From Christiangramia oceanisediminis (GTDB lineage: Bacteria; Bacteroidota; Bacteroidia; Flavobacteriales; Flavobacteriaceae), in the NCBI RefSeq assembly GCF_022570735.2, contig NZ_JANCNS010000002.1:620001-684000 (forward strand): a stretch of DNA of 64,000 nt. The letters run 5' to 3'. Each line of letters begins with the position of its first letter. The stretch's first letter is position 1. The translations under genes and the position numbers were made by a program. A model generated the notes under the pieces. The model was not told the origin of the DNA and searched no databases. It saw nothing but the letters and a program-made list of their open reading frames with translations. Below, one piece after another: positions 45,551 through 54,315 of this stretch.

Positions 45551-46069
45551 ATGAAGAGGTCAGAACTAGGATTTGACGAGATAGGAGAGTTCTACTGGAA
45601 TTACCTTCGCTTAATTCCGGAAGATGCAGAACTAATTGATTGTCTAAAGCGCAACACACATGATTTCACTGAATTCTTGAAGACTATTCCTAAAGAAAAG
45701 TGGAATGACAGGTACGCTCCAGATAAGTGGAGTATCGCGCAGATGATTCAGCATATTCTGGATACCGAGCGCATCTTTCAATACAGGGCACTAAGCTTTG
45801 CAAGGGGTGAAAATAAGCCCCTTCCTGGTTTTGACCATGATTTTTATGCGATGAACTACACTGCGGAAGACAGGACAGCTTCAGATCTTATCCGGGAATT
45901 CAGGGCGATCCGGGAGTCCGGGATCTTTTTGTTCAGAAGCTTTTCTGAAGATATGCTCGGGCGTATTGGTAATATGAATGAGATGAACGCCACTCCCAGG
46001 GCGATTGGTTTTATCATGGCAGGGCATGTGCTGCACCATAAGGATGTAATTGAGAAGCGATACATTTGA
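45551..46069 (+). CDS. DinB-family protein
   Basis: This 172-aa four-helix-bundle protein is of DinB/YfiT type. Three candidate metal-ligand His residues occur in MIQHILDTERIF and GHVLHHKDVI. YAPDKWSIAQM is the family signature. Members include thiol-dependent transferases and proteins of unknown function, so no activity is assigned. The start directly follows the PEP carboxylase stop, and the stop overlaps the next start by one base (TGATG). Confidence 0.85.
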   Translation: MKRSELGFDEIGEFYWNYLRLIPEDAELIDCLKRNTHDFTEFLKTIPKEKWNDRYAPDKWSIAQMIQHILDTERIFQYRALSFARGENKPLPGFDHDFYAMNYTAEDRTASDLIREFRAIRESGIFLFRSFSEDMLGRIGNMNEMNATPRAIGFIMAGHVLHHKDVIEKRYI

Positions 46070-47049
46070 TGTTAGATTTCTTTAAAAATTTATTTCAACT
46101 CCTCAAAAAAACCTATCAAAACTGGGCTAAGAACGAGCCCTATGCAAGAAGTGCTACCATAGCCTATTATGCCCTGTTCTCCCTTCCATCTCTTCTGATT
46201 ATAGTAGTTAGTATAGCCGGATATTTTTTCGGCAGGAAGGACGTGACCGAAAGGTTGATGGACAATATAGGCGAATTCATTGGTCAGGATACGGCCAATT
46301 CGATAGAGAATATGATCGAAAATGCCTACCTGTCTCAGGATAGCACTTTTGCGATAATCATAGGTTTGGCTACTTTGATCTTTGGTGCAACAGGTGTGTT
46401 CTTTCAGCTTAAGGTTGCGATGAATAACATCTGGAATGTAGCAGCCAAAAAAACCGATTTCTGGAGGCTTGTTCTGGATAGGGTGATCTCGCTTGGAATG
46501 ATTTTCGTGATTGGCCTTTTGCTGCTAATCGCCATGGTGATTTCTACACTTCTCAAATTACTGTCTGAACAAATAGAATCTTACCTGCCAAATATTACTG
46601 AGCTCGTAGTGCTAATTGCAAATTTTGCGCTTTCCTTTTTCTTTATAACCACATTATTTGCCTTGATCTTTAAGTTATTGCCAGACATTAAGATTAGGCT
46701 GCGAGTTACCTATATGGGCGCAGCCCTGACCACCTTATTATTTCTTATAGGCGAATATGTGATCAGTTTCTATTTCGGGCAAAGTGAACCACAGTCGGTA
46801 TATGGCGGGGCTTCTTCGGTAGTTCTAATTCTGCTATGGGTTTATTACACCGGGCTTATACTGTTCTTCGGCGCTGAATTTACCGTTCAGTATGCGTTAT
46901 TTAAAAAGGAAAAGGTAGTCCCTAACAGGTTTGGAGAACCAGCCATTTATCAGGAAATGGAGAAACTAAAGGAGAGAAAGATCCAGTTAGAAGAAGAAAA
47001 GAAGGTGATGGACGAATTGAAGTCACATCTTGATGAACGCGATCAATAG
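46069..47049 (+). CDS. YihY/BrkB-family membrane protein
   Basis: This protein of about 326 aa has six hydrophobic helices and the family signatures PYARSATIAYYALFSLPSLLI and GGASSVVLILLWVYYTGLILFFGAEFT. A charged coiled-coil tail follows (KLKERKIQLEEEKKVMDELKSHL). This family was once called ribonuclease BN, but that label is incorrect for most members. The function is not established. The ATG at 46069 is preferred to a TTG one codon upstream. Confidence 0.88.
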   Translation: MLDFFKNLFQLLKKTYQNWAKNEPYARSATIAYYALFSLPSLLIIVVSIAGYFFGRKDVTERLMDNIGEFIGQDTANSIENMIENAYLSQDSTFAIIIGLATLIFGATGVFFQLKVAMNNIWNVAAKKTDFWRLVLDRVISLGMIFVIGLLLLIAMVISTLLKLLSEQIESYLPNITELVVLIANFALSFFFITTLFALIFKLLPDIKIRLRVTYMGAALTTLLFLIGEYVISFYFGQSEPQSVYGGASSVVLILLWVYYTGLILFFGAEFTVQYALFKKEKVVPNRFGEPAIYQEMEKLKERKIQLEEEKKVMDELKSHLDERDQ

Positions 47050-47134
47050 ACCTCAAAGCCGGCGTTAATAAAGGTTTAACGAAGTGATACTTAGTTTTAG
47101 TAGGCTCTTAATACATAATGGGAGAAGCCGTTTA

Positions 47135-47142
47135 TATATTTG
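47135..47142 (+). promoter_or_regulatory. Putative -7 element for the DJ-1/PfpI gene
   Basis: TATATTTG matches TAnnTTTG and lies 25 nt before the ATG at 47168. The rest of this 118-bp intergenic region shows no other feature. Confidence 0.4.
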
Positions 47143-47167
47143 AGAAAACTAAAAAAATCACATAATT

Positions 47168-47716
47168 ATGGAAAAGAGAATTGCCATCCTGGCAACAAAT
47201 GGATTCGAAGAGAGTGAATTAACTTCTCCAAAAGAAGCGATGGAGAAAGAAGGCTTTAAAGTAGAGATCGTAAGTCTTGAAAAAGGTAAGATCAAATCCT
47301 GGGATAAAGACAACTGGGGAAAAGAGTTCAACGTAGATAAGAGCCTTGATGATGTTTCTGCTAAAGATTATAACGCTTTGGTTCTTCCCGGTGGAGTGAT
47401 AAATCCTGATAATCTTAGACGAGAAGAATCTGCACTTATATTTGTGCGCGATTTCTTCAAGCAAAAGAAACCGGTAGCAGCTATTTGCCATGCGGCATGG
47501 ACCTTAATTAGTGCCGATGTAGTGAAAGGCAGGACCATGACTTCTTTCCACTCAATTAGAAAAGACGTGGAAAATGCAGGTGCGTTATGGGTTGATGAAG
47601 AAGTAGTAGTTGATGAGGCATTTGTGACCAGTAGGAATCCAGATGACCTTCCAGCATTTAATGCCAAGGTTATTGAAGAGATCAAGGAAGGTAAACATGA
47701 TCTTCAGCACGCATAA
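47168..47716 (+). CDS. DJ-1/PfpI-family protein
   Basis: This 182-aa protein has the class I glutamine-amidotransferase-like fold of DJ-1/PfpI. It shows ILATNGFEESELTSPKEAMEK, LVLPGGVINPDNLR and the nucleophile elbow AICHAAWTLISADVVKGR (Cys followed by His). Family members act as peptidases, deglycases or stress-response proteins, and the activity here is not known. It has its own promoter-like element and terminator, so it is probably monocistronic. Confidence 0.9.
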   Translation: MEKRIAILATNGFEESELTSPKEAMEKEGFKVEIVSLEKGKIKSWDKDNWGKEFNVDKSLDDVSAKDYNALVLPGGVINPDNLRREESALIFVRDFFKQKKPVAAICHAAWTLISADVVKGRTMTSFHSIRKDVENAGALWVDEEVVVDEAFVTSRNPDDLPAFNAKVIEEIKEGKHDLQHA

Positions 47717-47737
47717 TGGATCATTTATAGATCAAAT

Positions 47738-47767
47738 AAAAAAGGAACGTTTTCACGTTCCTTTTTT
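47738..47767. terminator. Bidirectional intrinsic terminator
   Basis: The 13-bp arms AAAAAAGGAACGT and ACGTTCCTTTTTT flank a 4-nt loop, with A/T runs on both sides. It serves the DJ-1/PfpI gene and the convergent acidic protein gene. Confidence 0.88.
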
Positions 47768-47769
47768 TA

Positions 47770-48078
47770 TTATTTATCTGAATCATCGTCATCATCCGAT
47801 TCGTCATTTTTTTCAGGGATCTCAACTATAGGATCATTGAATTCTGAATCATCGTAATCGTCTTCATCGAAATTAGCCATGGTACTTTCCAGGCGAGTAC
47901 TAACCTTTACCAGGTAAATAGTATCCTCGGTACGTACTTCAACAGCATCCACCGTCTCATTTTTGGCATTTTTAAATGAAATGATCTGGTCATCATCATA
48001 GCCATCTGGATATTTGTCTACCAGTAAACTGAGTATTTCCGGAGTGAGTTTTTTATAATCTACGATTATCCTTTTCAT
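47770..48078 (-). CDS. Small acidic protein of unknown function
   Basis: This 102-aa protein begins MKRIIVDYKKLTPEILSLLV. A folded N-terminal part of about 65 residues is followed by a strongly acidic tail (DEDDYDDSEFND and NDESDDDDDSDK). No signal peptide is seen. It lies 91 nt downstream of aroB on the same strand. The family is common in Flavobacteriia as far as I recall, but has no function. Confidence 0.75.
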   Translation of the reverse strand: MKRIIVDYKKLTPEILSLLVDKYPDGYDDDQIISFKNAKNETVDAVEVRTEDTIYLVKVSTRLESTMANFDEDDYDDSEFNDPIVEIPEKNDESDDDDDSDK

Positions 48079-48169
48079 AGTTTCAATGGTTTATGCAAGT
48101 ATAAATAAAAATCTAAATTGCTCACAATAACAATCTATTAATTCTATAAATTTTTTAAAATATTTAAAA

Positions 48170-49240
48170 TCAGTTGTTTAGGTAGTACTGGAATGCCCTG
48201 TCTATCAATTCACCTGGTACCACAATATCAATAACGGGTTTACCAATCTCCTCAAGTAAGACAAAGTTTATCTGCCCGCGTTCGTTCTTTTTATCGAACT
48301 TCATCAGGTCTTTAATCTGGTTAATGTCTTCCTTGCTGTACTGTTCTGTTCCGTATATTTCGGTAATGATTTTGGTTATTTCGATAAGATCTTGCTTCGG
48401 AAAATTTTTAAGTTCGCTGGAAATATAGGTTTCCAGGATCATTCCGGCAGCGATGGCTTCCCCGTGAAGCAATTTCTTTTTATCGGAATGGGTAAGACAA
48501 TAGGATTCAATAGCATGACCTAGCGTGTGTCCATAATTCAGTGTTTTTCGTAATCCATTTTCAAATGGATCCTTCAAAACCACGTCCTTCTTTATTTCTA
48601 CCGATTCCTTTATGATTTCCTCAAGATGAGTGAGGTTAAGGCTGGATAGGTTAGAGACCTTTTTCCAGTAAGCCTTGCTGGCAATGAGTCCATGTTTAAG
48701 GATCTCGGCTAAACCGCTTCTCATTTCTTCCTGCGGAAGAGTAGCCAGGAATTCAATATCAATCATGACCATTTCAGGTTGATTTATAACCCCTATCTGG
48801 TTTTTCAGATTTCCAAGATCCACACCTGTTTTTCCGCCTACAGAGGCATCTACCATGGCCAGAAGGCTAGTGGGGACGTTGATGAATTTGATCCCTCTTT
48901 TAAAGGCTGAAGCCACAAACCCTCCAAGATCGGTAACAACTCCGCCGCCAAGGTTAATTAGCAAACTTTTACGATCGGCTCCCAATTCTGAAAGCACGTT
49001 CCATACTCCTTCACAGGTTTGAAGGTTCTTAAATTCCTCGCCGGCTTCGATCTCGATCACTTCGGTTTCTATTTCCTTTTCTATCTTCCCAAGAAAACTG
49101 GCAAGACAATGTTCGTGGGTATTGGAATCTACCAGGATAAAAACCTTGGATGGATTTTGTTCCTCTAAATATTCAGATAGTGCATAATAGGCTTTTTCAG
49201 TATATAACACCGGGTTGAGGGAGGCCTGTGAATCGTTCAT
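48170..49240 (-). CDS. aroB: 3-dehydroquinate synthase
   Basis: This 356-aa enzyme of the shikimate pathway converts DAHP to 3-dehydroquinate using NAD and a divalent metal. It shows the NAD-binding GGGVVTDLGGFVASAFKRGI, MVDASVGGKTGVDLGNLKNQIG, AEILKHGLIAS and metal-binding GHTLGHAIES motifs. The length matches the family. It is divergent from the proline dehydrogenase gene by 90 bp, and the acidic protein gene follows downstream. Confidence 0.96.
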   Translation of the reverse strand: MNDSQASLNPVLYTEKAYYALSEYLEEQNPSKVFILVDSNTHEHCLASFLGKIEKEIETEVIEIEAGEEFKNLQTCEGVWNVLSELGADRKSLLINLGGGVVTDLGGFVASAFKRGIKFINVPTSLLAMVDASVGGKTGVDLGNLKNQIGVINQPEMVMIDIEFLATLPQEEMRSGLAEILKHGLIASKAYWKKVSNLSSLNLTHLEEIIKESVEIKKDVVLKDPFENGLRKTLNYGHTLGHAIESYCLTHSDKKKLLHGEAIAAGMILETYISSELKNFPKQDLIEITKIITEIYGTEQYSKEDINQIKDLMKFDKKNERGQINFVLLEEIGKPVIDIVVPGELIDRAFQYYLNN

Positions 49241-49303
49241 TTCTATTAGGTTTAAAGCCCCGAATTTAAAGAGAATATTATGATTTAATCAAGTTTCAAT
49301 AAT

Positions 49304-49311
49304 TATATTTG
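49304..49311 (+). promoter_or_regulatory. Putative -7 element for proline dehydrogenase
   Basis: TATATTTG matches the TAnnTTTG pattern and lies 19 nt before the ATG at 49331. A short leader is implied. Confidence 0.45.
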
Positions 49312-49330
49312 CCGCAGTTACAGGTATATT

Positions 49331-50530
49331 ATGATTAGAAAAAAAATATTCAACAACACCAAATCTGCATTCAAACTAAAATCTAATGTAGAGTTGGACA
49401 GAGCTATCTTTTTATTCAGTATGATGAGCCGGCCCATGATTGTAAAAGCCGGAACATTTCTGACCAATTTTTCTCTTAAACTGCATCTTCCGGTTGAGAC
49501 GCTTATTAAAAAGACCATTTTCGAACAATTTTGTGGCGGGGTTACCGAGGAAGACTGTAAGCCTGTAACCAAAGAGATGTATGACGAAAACCTGCATAGT
49601 ATCCTTGATTACTCGGTTGAAGGAAAGAAGACCGAAGAGGAGTTTGATGCAGCCATGGAAAAGAAATTAAGTCTTATTGATTATGCAAAGGAGAGTGACG
49701 AGATCACTTTTGCCATGTTTAAACCTACCGGAATAGGGCGTTTTGAGATTTGGGAAAAAGTAAGTGAAAAAGTAAATCTTACCGAAGAGGAAACAGAGGA
49801 GTGGGAACGCATTAAAAAGCGGGTAGAGACTCTTTGTGAAAGAGCATACGAATTGAAGGTTCGCCTCTATGCCGATGGTGAGGAAACCTGGATGCAAACT
49901 GCTGCCGACGACCTCATGGAGGAAATGATGCGCAAGTATAATAAAGAAGAGGTTTTGATATTCAATACCCTTCAGTGCTACCGCTGGGACAGGCTGGAGT
50001 ACCTAAAAGGTTTGCATGAAAGAGGTAAGGAAGAAGGTTTTAAGATTGGCGCCAAGATTGTAAGGGGTGCCTATATGGAAAAGGAAAATGCCCGGGCTAA
50101 AAAATTAGGATATCCAACTCCTATTTGTGAAAGCAAAGAAGCTACTGATGTTAATTTCAATAGCGTGCTTTCGTATTGCCTGAACCATCTGGAAGATATT
50201 TCGGTTTTTATTGGTACTCATAACGAGGTAAGCAGTTATCTTGCCCTTCAAATAATAGAAGACAAAGGTCTTAGCATCGATGATAAACGCATCTGGTTTA
50301 GTCAGTTGTATGGAATGAGTGATCACATAAGTTATAATCTTGCCAGGAAAGGATACAATGCTGTTAAACTGGTTCCTTTTGGACCGGTGAGAGATGTGGT
50401 GCCTTATCTATTAAGAAGAGCCCAGGAGAACACCAGTGTTAAAGGTCAGACCGGGCGTGAATTATCCTTATTACTAGAGGAAAGAAAACGTCGCAAGGGA
50501 GATAAATCTGTAAAACATTCGAGGGAATAA
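49331..50530 (+). CDS. putA: Proline dehydrogenase
   Basis: This 399-aa FAD-dependent enzyme oxidises proline to pyrroline-5-carboxylate. The barrel is recognised from RLYADGEETWMQTAADDLMEE, TLQCYRWDRLEYL, KIVRGAYMEKENARA and IGTHNEVSS. The C-terminal motif YLLRRAQENTSV carries the substrate-binding Arg pair. It is a single-function PRODH: no P5C dehydrogenase domain is fused, so that enzyme must be elsewhere. The symbol putA follows common usage for monofunctional forms. A small acyltransferase gene follows after 3 nt. Confidence 0.92.
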   Translation: MIRKKIFNNTKSAFKLKSNVELDRAIFLFSMMSRPMIVKAGTFLTNFSLKLHLPVETLIKKTIFEQFCGGVTEEDCKPVTKEMYDENLHSILDYSVEGKKTEEEFDAAMEKKLSLIDYAKESDEITFAMFKPTGIGRFEIWEKVSEKVNLTEEETEEWERIKKRVETLCERAYELKVRLYADGEETWMQTAADDLMEEMMRKYNKEEVLIFNTLQCYRWDRLEYLKGLHERGKEEGFKIGAKIVRGAYMEKENARAKKLGYPTPICESKEATDVNFNSVLSYCLNHLEDISVFIGTHNEVSSYLALQIIEDKGLSIDDKRIWFSQLYGMSDHISYNLARKGYNAVKLVPFGPVRDVVPYLLRRAQENTSVKGQTGRELSLLLEERKRRKGDKSVKHSRE

Positions 50531-50533
50531 TAA

Positions 50534-51073
50534 ATGAAGGGGCTCGCAGGCTTTGTGTTTTTTAAATTAATGGGGTGGAAGCTGGAAAACAAATTCGACC
50601 CGGCAATTAAAAAATGCATTTTCATTGTGGCGCCCCATACCAGTTCTTTTGACTTTTTGATAGGTATCCTGATCAGGAAGATCATGGGGATCCAGATCAA
50701 TTTTGTGGGTAAGCAGGAGCTTTTTAAGCCTCCATTTGGATGGTATTTCAAAATGGTAGGTGGTTCCCCAATAGACAGGTCTGGTAATAAGAAAAGGGTA
50801 GATGCCATTGCGGAGATCTTCCAGAAACGGGAAGTTTTTAGACTGGCCCTTTCCCCGGAGGGTACCCGACAAAAAACCGATAAATGGAGAACCGGTTTTT
50901 ACTATATCGCCTTAAAGGCTGAAGTTCCCATTATTCGTGTGGCTTTTGATTATGGGACCAAAAAAGTAAAAATCTCCGAGCCGTTCTGGCCTACCGGAGA
51001 TTTTGATAAGGATTATTCTGAAATTTTTGGATTTTATGATGGGGTCAAAGGCAGGATCCCGGAAAATTTTTAA
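50534..51073 (+). CDS. 1-acyl-sn-glycerol-3-phosphate acyltransferase family protein
   Basis: This 179-aa protein has the PlsC-type HX4D catalytic motif (APHTSSFDFLIG) and the substrate-binding block LSPEGTRQKTDKWRTGFYYIA. GWYFKMVGGSPIDRS matches the family motif between them. It probably transfers acyl groups in phospholipid synthesis at the inner membrane. It is shorter than typical PlsC and lacks a clear N-terminal membrane segment. It is 3 nt behind proline dehydrogenase and converges with yebC. Confidence 0.85.
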   Translation: MKGLAGFVFFKLMGWKLENKFDPAIKKCIFIVAPHTSSFDFLIGILIRKIMGIQINFVGKQELFKPPFGWYFKMVGGSPIDRSGNKKRVDAIAEIFQKREVFRLALSPEGTRQKTDKWRTGFYYIALKAEVPIIRVAFDYGTKKVKISEPFWPTGDFDKDYSEIFGFYDGVKGRIPENF

Positions 51074-51802
51074 TTAATCTTCAGAATCTTCTGCAGTTTC
51101 CATGGTGTGATAGACATTTTGCACGTCATCATCATCTTCCAGTTTTTCCAATAATTTTTCTACATCGGCAGTCTGCTCTTCATTCAGGCTTTTGGTAACC
51201 TGTGGAATTCTTTCGAAGCCTGAAGAAATGATCTCGATATTTCGGTTTTCCAGTTCTTTCTGAATGCTTCCAAAATTTTGAAATGGGGCATAGATATGTA
51301 TCCCATCTTCGTCTTCAAAAACCTCTTCTGCACCAAAATCGATCAATTCGAGTTCCAGTTCCTCAGGATCGATTCCTTCGGCGTTGATCCTGAAATTGCA
51401 GGTATGGTCGAACATAAATTCAACAGACCCTGAGGTTCCCAGGTTCCCGTCACATTTATTAAAATGAGAGCGAATGTTCGCGACAGTTCGGTTATTATTA
51501 TCGGTAGCCGTTTCAACCAGTACGGCAATCCCATGAGGGGCATAACCTTCAAAGAGTACCATCTTATAATCTCCCTGGGATTTATCAGAAGCGCGTTTGA
51601 TCGCTCTCTCGATATTATCCTTGGGCATGTTCACACTCTTGGCATTCTGGATCACAGCTCGCAACTTTGCATTGGTGTCTGGATCTGGACCGCCTTCTTT
51701 AACGGCCATAACAATATCCTTCCCAATTCTGGTGAAAGCTTTGGCCATGGCAGACCAGCGTTTCATTTTACGTGCTTTCCTAAATTCAAATGCTCTTCCC
51801 AT
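51074..51802 (-). CDS. YebC/PmpR-family protein
   Basis: This 242-aa protein has the YebC N-terminus (MGRAFEFRKARKMKRWSAMAKAFTRIG). The central segments VNMPKDNIERAIKRASDKSQGDYKMVLFEGYAPHGIAVLVE and NRTVANIRSHFNKCDGNLGTSGSVEFMFD confirm the family. Recent work connects some members to ribosome rescue at proline stretches and others to transcription, so the role is not fixed here. Stop codons of this gene and the convergent acyltransferase are adjacent. Confidence 0.93.
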   Translation of the reverse strand: MGRAFEFRKARKMKRWSAMAKAFTRIGKDIVMAVKEGGPDPDTNAKLRAVIQNAKSVNMPKDNIERAIKRASDKSQGDYKMVLFEGYAPHGIAVLVETATDNNNRTVANIRSHFNKCDGNLGTSGSVEFMFDHTCNFRINAEGIDPEELELELIDFGAEEVFEDEDGIHIYAPFQNFGSIQKELENRNIEIISSGFERIPQVTKSLNEEQTADVEKLLEKLEDDDDVQNVYHTMETAEDSED

Positions 51803-51841
51803 AATAATTTAAAATAAGATCGGCCGCAAAAATATAAAAAA

Positions 51842-51874
51842 AGCTCCTAATTCGCTGTGAAAATCAGGAGCCTT
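51842..51874 (-). terminator. Intrinsic terminator after pterin dehydratase
   Basis: On the minus strand, GCTCCTGA pairs with TTAGGAGC (one G-T wobble) across a loop and is followed by a T-run. It lies between the pterin dehydratase stop and the yebC start, ending the gcvT-group transcript. Confidence 0.8.
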
Positions 51875-51896
51875 AAGATTGAATATTTTAGTCGCT

Positions 51897-52187
51897 TTAA
51901 TTCGTGGTTTCGATGATCTTTTCTATGGCTCTTGCAAGTTTAAAATCTTTTTCGGTAACTCCATCTGCATCGTGAGTAGAGAGAGAGATCTCCAACTGGT
52001 TATAGACATTTCCCCAGTTTGGATGATGTTGCATGGCTTCTGCTTCAAAGGCAATTCTTGTCATCATCGTAAATGCCTCCTTGAAATTCTCGAACTGAAA
52101 AGAGGTGTGTATGGCATTTTTAGCATAGGTCCAGCCTTCCAATTCCTGCAATTTATCCTGAATTTCTTCGTCGCTTAATTTTTTCAT
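51897..52187 (-). CDS. Pterin-4a-carbinolamine dehydratase
   Basis: This 96-aa protein is of the PhhB/DCoH type. The catalytic His pair lies in AEAMQHHPNWGNVYNQLEISLSTHDADGVTEKD. It dehydrates 4a-hydroxytetrahydropterin during pterin-cofactor recycling. The length matches the family. It is the third minus-strand gene after gcvT and the RmlD-like reductase, and folE is about 37 kb away in the window. No phenylalanine hydroxylase gene is visible here. Confidence 0.94.
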   Translation of the reverse strand: MKKLSDEEIQDKLQELEGWTYAKNAIHTSFQFENFKEAFTMMTRIAFEAEAMQHHPNWGNVYNQLEISLSTHDADGVTEKDFKLARAIEKIIETTN

Positions 52188-52279
52188 CAGATTCGCTTTT
52201 TTGATTTCTAGTTAGAATCCAGAAATTAAGGAATTATCTGACAGTAAACATCCTATTTAAAAAAGGATTAACAGGTTTC

Positions 52280-53095
52280 CTATTTTTTTGTTGATGCTTC
52301 CACGACCTGGCTAATCGTAATTTCCAGGTTTTTTGGAAGTTTGTTGTCTTTGGGCAACACGGCCAGGAAGCGGTCATAGTTTGAGTCGTAGACATTTTTG
52401 AAAAGTGGATTTTCATAGCCAAGCCCTTCGCAAATTTCTGCCATAAAATCTCTTTGATGAACAAGATCTGAACTACCCAGGTGAAATACGCCCTGTTTAT
52501 CCCTGTTTATGATATAATGAATTTGCTGAGTGACTTTAAGTATTTCGGTGGCATTGATGACCACATTTGGAAAAACTTCCAGCGGTTCTTTTAGATCAAG
52601 AATGGTTCTTACCTCTTTGATCCTTGGAGAGGATTTTCCAAAAACCATGGGTAGCCTAATAATATTATAACTGTTATTGGGAAGACGTAAAAGTGCATTC
52701 TCTATTTTTATCTTAAACCTGCCATAAACACTAAGGCTAAGAGTCTTGTCATATTCGTAGGAAGGGAAATTAGTGAAGGCATCAAATACGTTTGCCGAAC
52801 TAAGGAAAATCAATTTGCTTTTATACCTAAGTATATGGTTTATGATCCTGAAATGAGTAGCCACCTGTAGATCAAAATTTCCGCGGAGAGCAGAAATGAT
52901 CACATCAGGTTTCAGATTTTCGAGTAGAAGCTCGATATTTTCAGTTTCCATGTCAAACTGATGAAACTGATGGTTGTCTTCGAAAAACCTGTTTGGAGTA
53001 CGATACGTACCATGAGTATCAAAATAGGAGCATAGCTCTTTATACAGGGCATTGCCTATAAATCCGCTAGCTCCTAAGATGAGTATACGTTTCAA
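52280..53095 (-). CDS. RmlD-like NAD(P)-dependent reductase
   Basis: This 271-aa short-chain dehydrogenase/reductase is of the extended type. It has a GASGFIGNALYKEL nucleotide-binding motif, IFLSSANVFDAF (Ser) and YGRFKIKIE (Tyr and Lys of YxxxK). It resembles dTDP-4-dehydrorhamnose reductase and related sugar-nucleotide reductases, but no rhamnose genes are near. The start is TTG at 53095 (KRILILGASG), 5 nt after the gcvT stop. No ATG would preserve the nucleotide-binding fold. Confidence 0.82.
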   Translation of the reverse strand: MKRILILGASGFIGNALYKELCSYFDTHGTYRTPNRFFEDNHQFHQFDMETENIELLLENLKPDVIISALRGNFDLQVATHFRIINHILRYKSKLIFLSSANVFDAFTNFPSYEYDKTLSLSVYGRFKIKIENALLRLPNNSYNIIRLPMVFGKSSPRIKEVRTILDLKEPLEVFPNVVINATEILKVTQQIHYIINRDKQGVFHLGSSDLVHQRDFMAEICEGLGYENPLFKNVYDSNYDRFLAVLPKDNKLPKNLEITISQVVEASTKK

Positions 53096-53100
53096 ATAAA

Positions 53101-54183
53101 TCAGCCTTTATAGAAGGGCAGTTTCACCTGAGTGGCAGGAACCGTTTTTTTACGGATTTGTAAATGGATCTTATTTCCAAGACCTGCAACTTCTGTAGGT
53201 ACATAACCAAGGCCTATCCCTTTTTCCAGTGATGGCGACATGGTGCCCGAGGTTACCTCCCCAATTTTCTTACCATTTTCATCAACGATATCATAACCTT
53301 TTCTTGGTATCGCTTTTTCGTCCATTTCAAAAGCGATCAGTTTTCTGGAAGGACCATTCTCTTTTTGCATTTTTAGCTCTTCGCTATTGATGAACTCCTT
53401 GGTGAATTTGGTGATCCATCCTAGGCCGGCTTCAATAGGCGATATGGTTTCATCGATGTCATTTCCGTAAAGACAATATCCCATTTCAAGACGCAAAGTA
53501 TCACGTGCCGCAAGACCAATTGGTTTGATACCGAAGTCTTTTCCGGCTTCCATGACAGCATCCCAGATTTGCTCTGCATCTTCATTTTTGAAATAGATCT
53601 CAAACCCACCGCTACCCGTGTATCCGGTGGCAGAAACGATCACTTTTTCCACACCCGCAAAGTTTCCAACTTCAAATGTGTAGAACTTCATATTTGCCAG
53701 ATCAATATTGGTTAAAGATTGCATGGCCTCTGCAGCTTTAGGACCCTGGATGGCAAGTAAAGACATTTCGTCGCTCATATCTCTCATGGTTGCGTCCATC
53801 GTATTGTGATGTGCGATCCAGTTCCAGTCTTTCTCTATATTAGAAGCATTTACTACCAGCAGGTATTTTTCGGCGTCGATACGGTAGATGATCAAATCAT
53901 CAACGATACCCCCTTTTTCGTTTGGCATACAGCTGTACTGCGCTTTTCCATCAGTCAATTTCGAAGCATCGTTAGAGCTGATCTTCTGAATCAATTCCAG
54001 TGCATTTTCGCCAGAAATTAGAAATTCACCCATATGAGAGACATCAAAAACTCCCAGTTTTTCACGTACATTCAAATGTTCAGCATTTACACCTTCATAG
54101 GAAACAGGCATATTGAATCCCGCGAAAGGGATCATTTTGGCGTTAAGTTCTCTATGTTTTTTAGACAGGGCTATTTCTTTCAT
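53101..54183 (-). CDS. gcvT: Aminomethyltransferase of the glycine cleavage system
   Basis: This T protein of about 360 aa transfers the aminomethyl group to tetrahydrofolate. Family segments include MIPFAGFNMPVSYEGVNAEH, DVSHMGEFLISG, ATGYTGSGGFEIYFKNEDAEQIW and GLAARDTLRLEMGYCLYGNDI. The ATG at 54183 is preferred to an upstream TTG. The other glycine cleavage genes are not in the window. It is followed at 5 nt by the RmlD-like gene. Confidence 0.95.
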   Translation of the reverse strand: MKEIALSKKHRELNAKMIPFAGFNMPVSYEGVNAEHLNVREKLGVFDVSHMGEFLISGENALELIQKISSNDASKLTDGKAQYSCMPNEKGGIVDDLIIYRIDAEKYLLVVNASNIEKDWNWIAHHNTMDATMRDMSDEMSLLAIQGPKAAEAMQSLTNIDLANMKFYTFEVGNFAGVEKVIVSATGYTGSGGFEIYFKNEDAEQIWDAVMEAGKDFGIKPIGLAARDTLRLEMGYCLYGNDIDETISPIEAGLGWITKFTKEFINSEELKMQKENGPSRKLIAFEMDEKAIPRKGYDIVDENGKKIGEVTSGTMSPSLEKGIGLGYVPTEVAGLGNKIHLQIRKKTVPATQVKLPFYKG

Positions 54184-54201
54184 TTTTGATAAAAATTTGC
54201 G

Positions 54202-54209
54202 CAAATTTA
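54202..54209 (-). promoter_or_regulatory. Putative -7 element for gcvT
   Basis: The minus strand reads TAAATTTG, matching TAnnTTTG, 18 nt upstream of the gcvT ATG. A short leader is implied. There is no room for a glycine riboswitch between this element and the gene. Confidence 0.4.
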
Positions 54210-54315
54210 TTCAATTCGGGAAGAATACAATATTTATTTAGGGTTTTTATAGCTGGGTAGTCCTCTTCAAATTATTAATTTTAAGCTGTGACCTTAATTT
54301 CAAGACATACATACC

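Noticed and set aside
54184-54315. Glycine riboswitch before gcvT
   Set aside because: The likely -7 element is only 18 nt from the ATG, leaving no room for an aptamer, and no tandem aptamer-like structure is visible in the 132-bp region.
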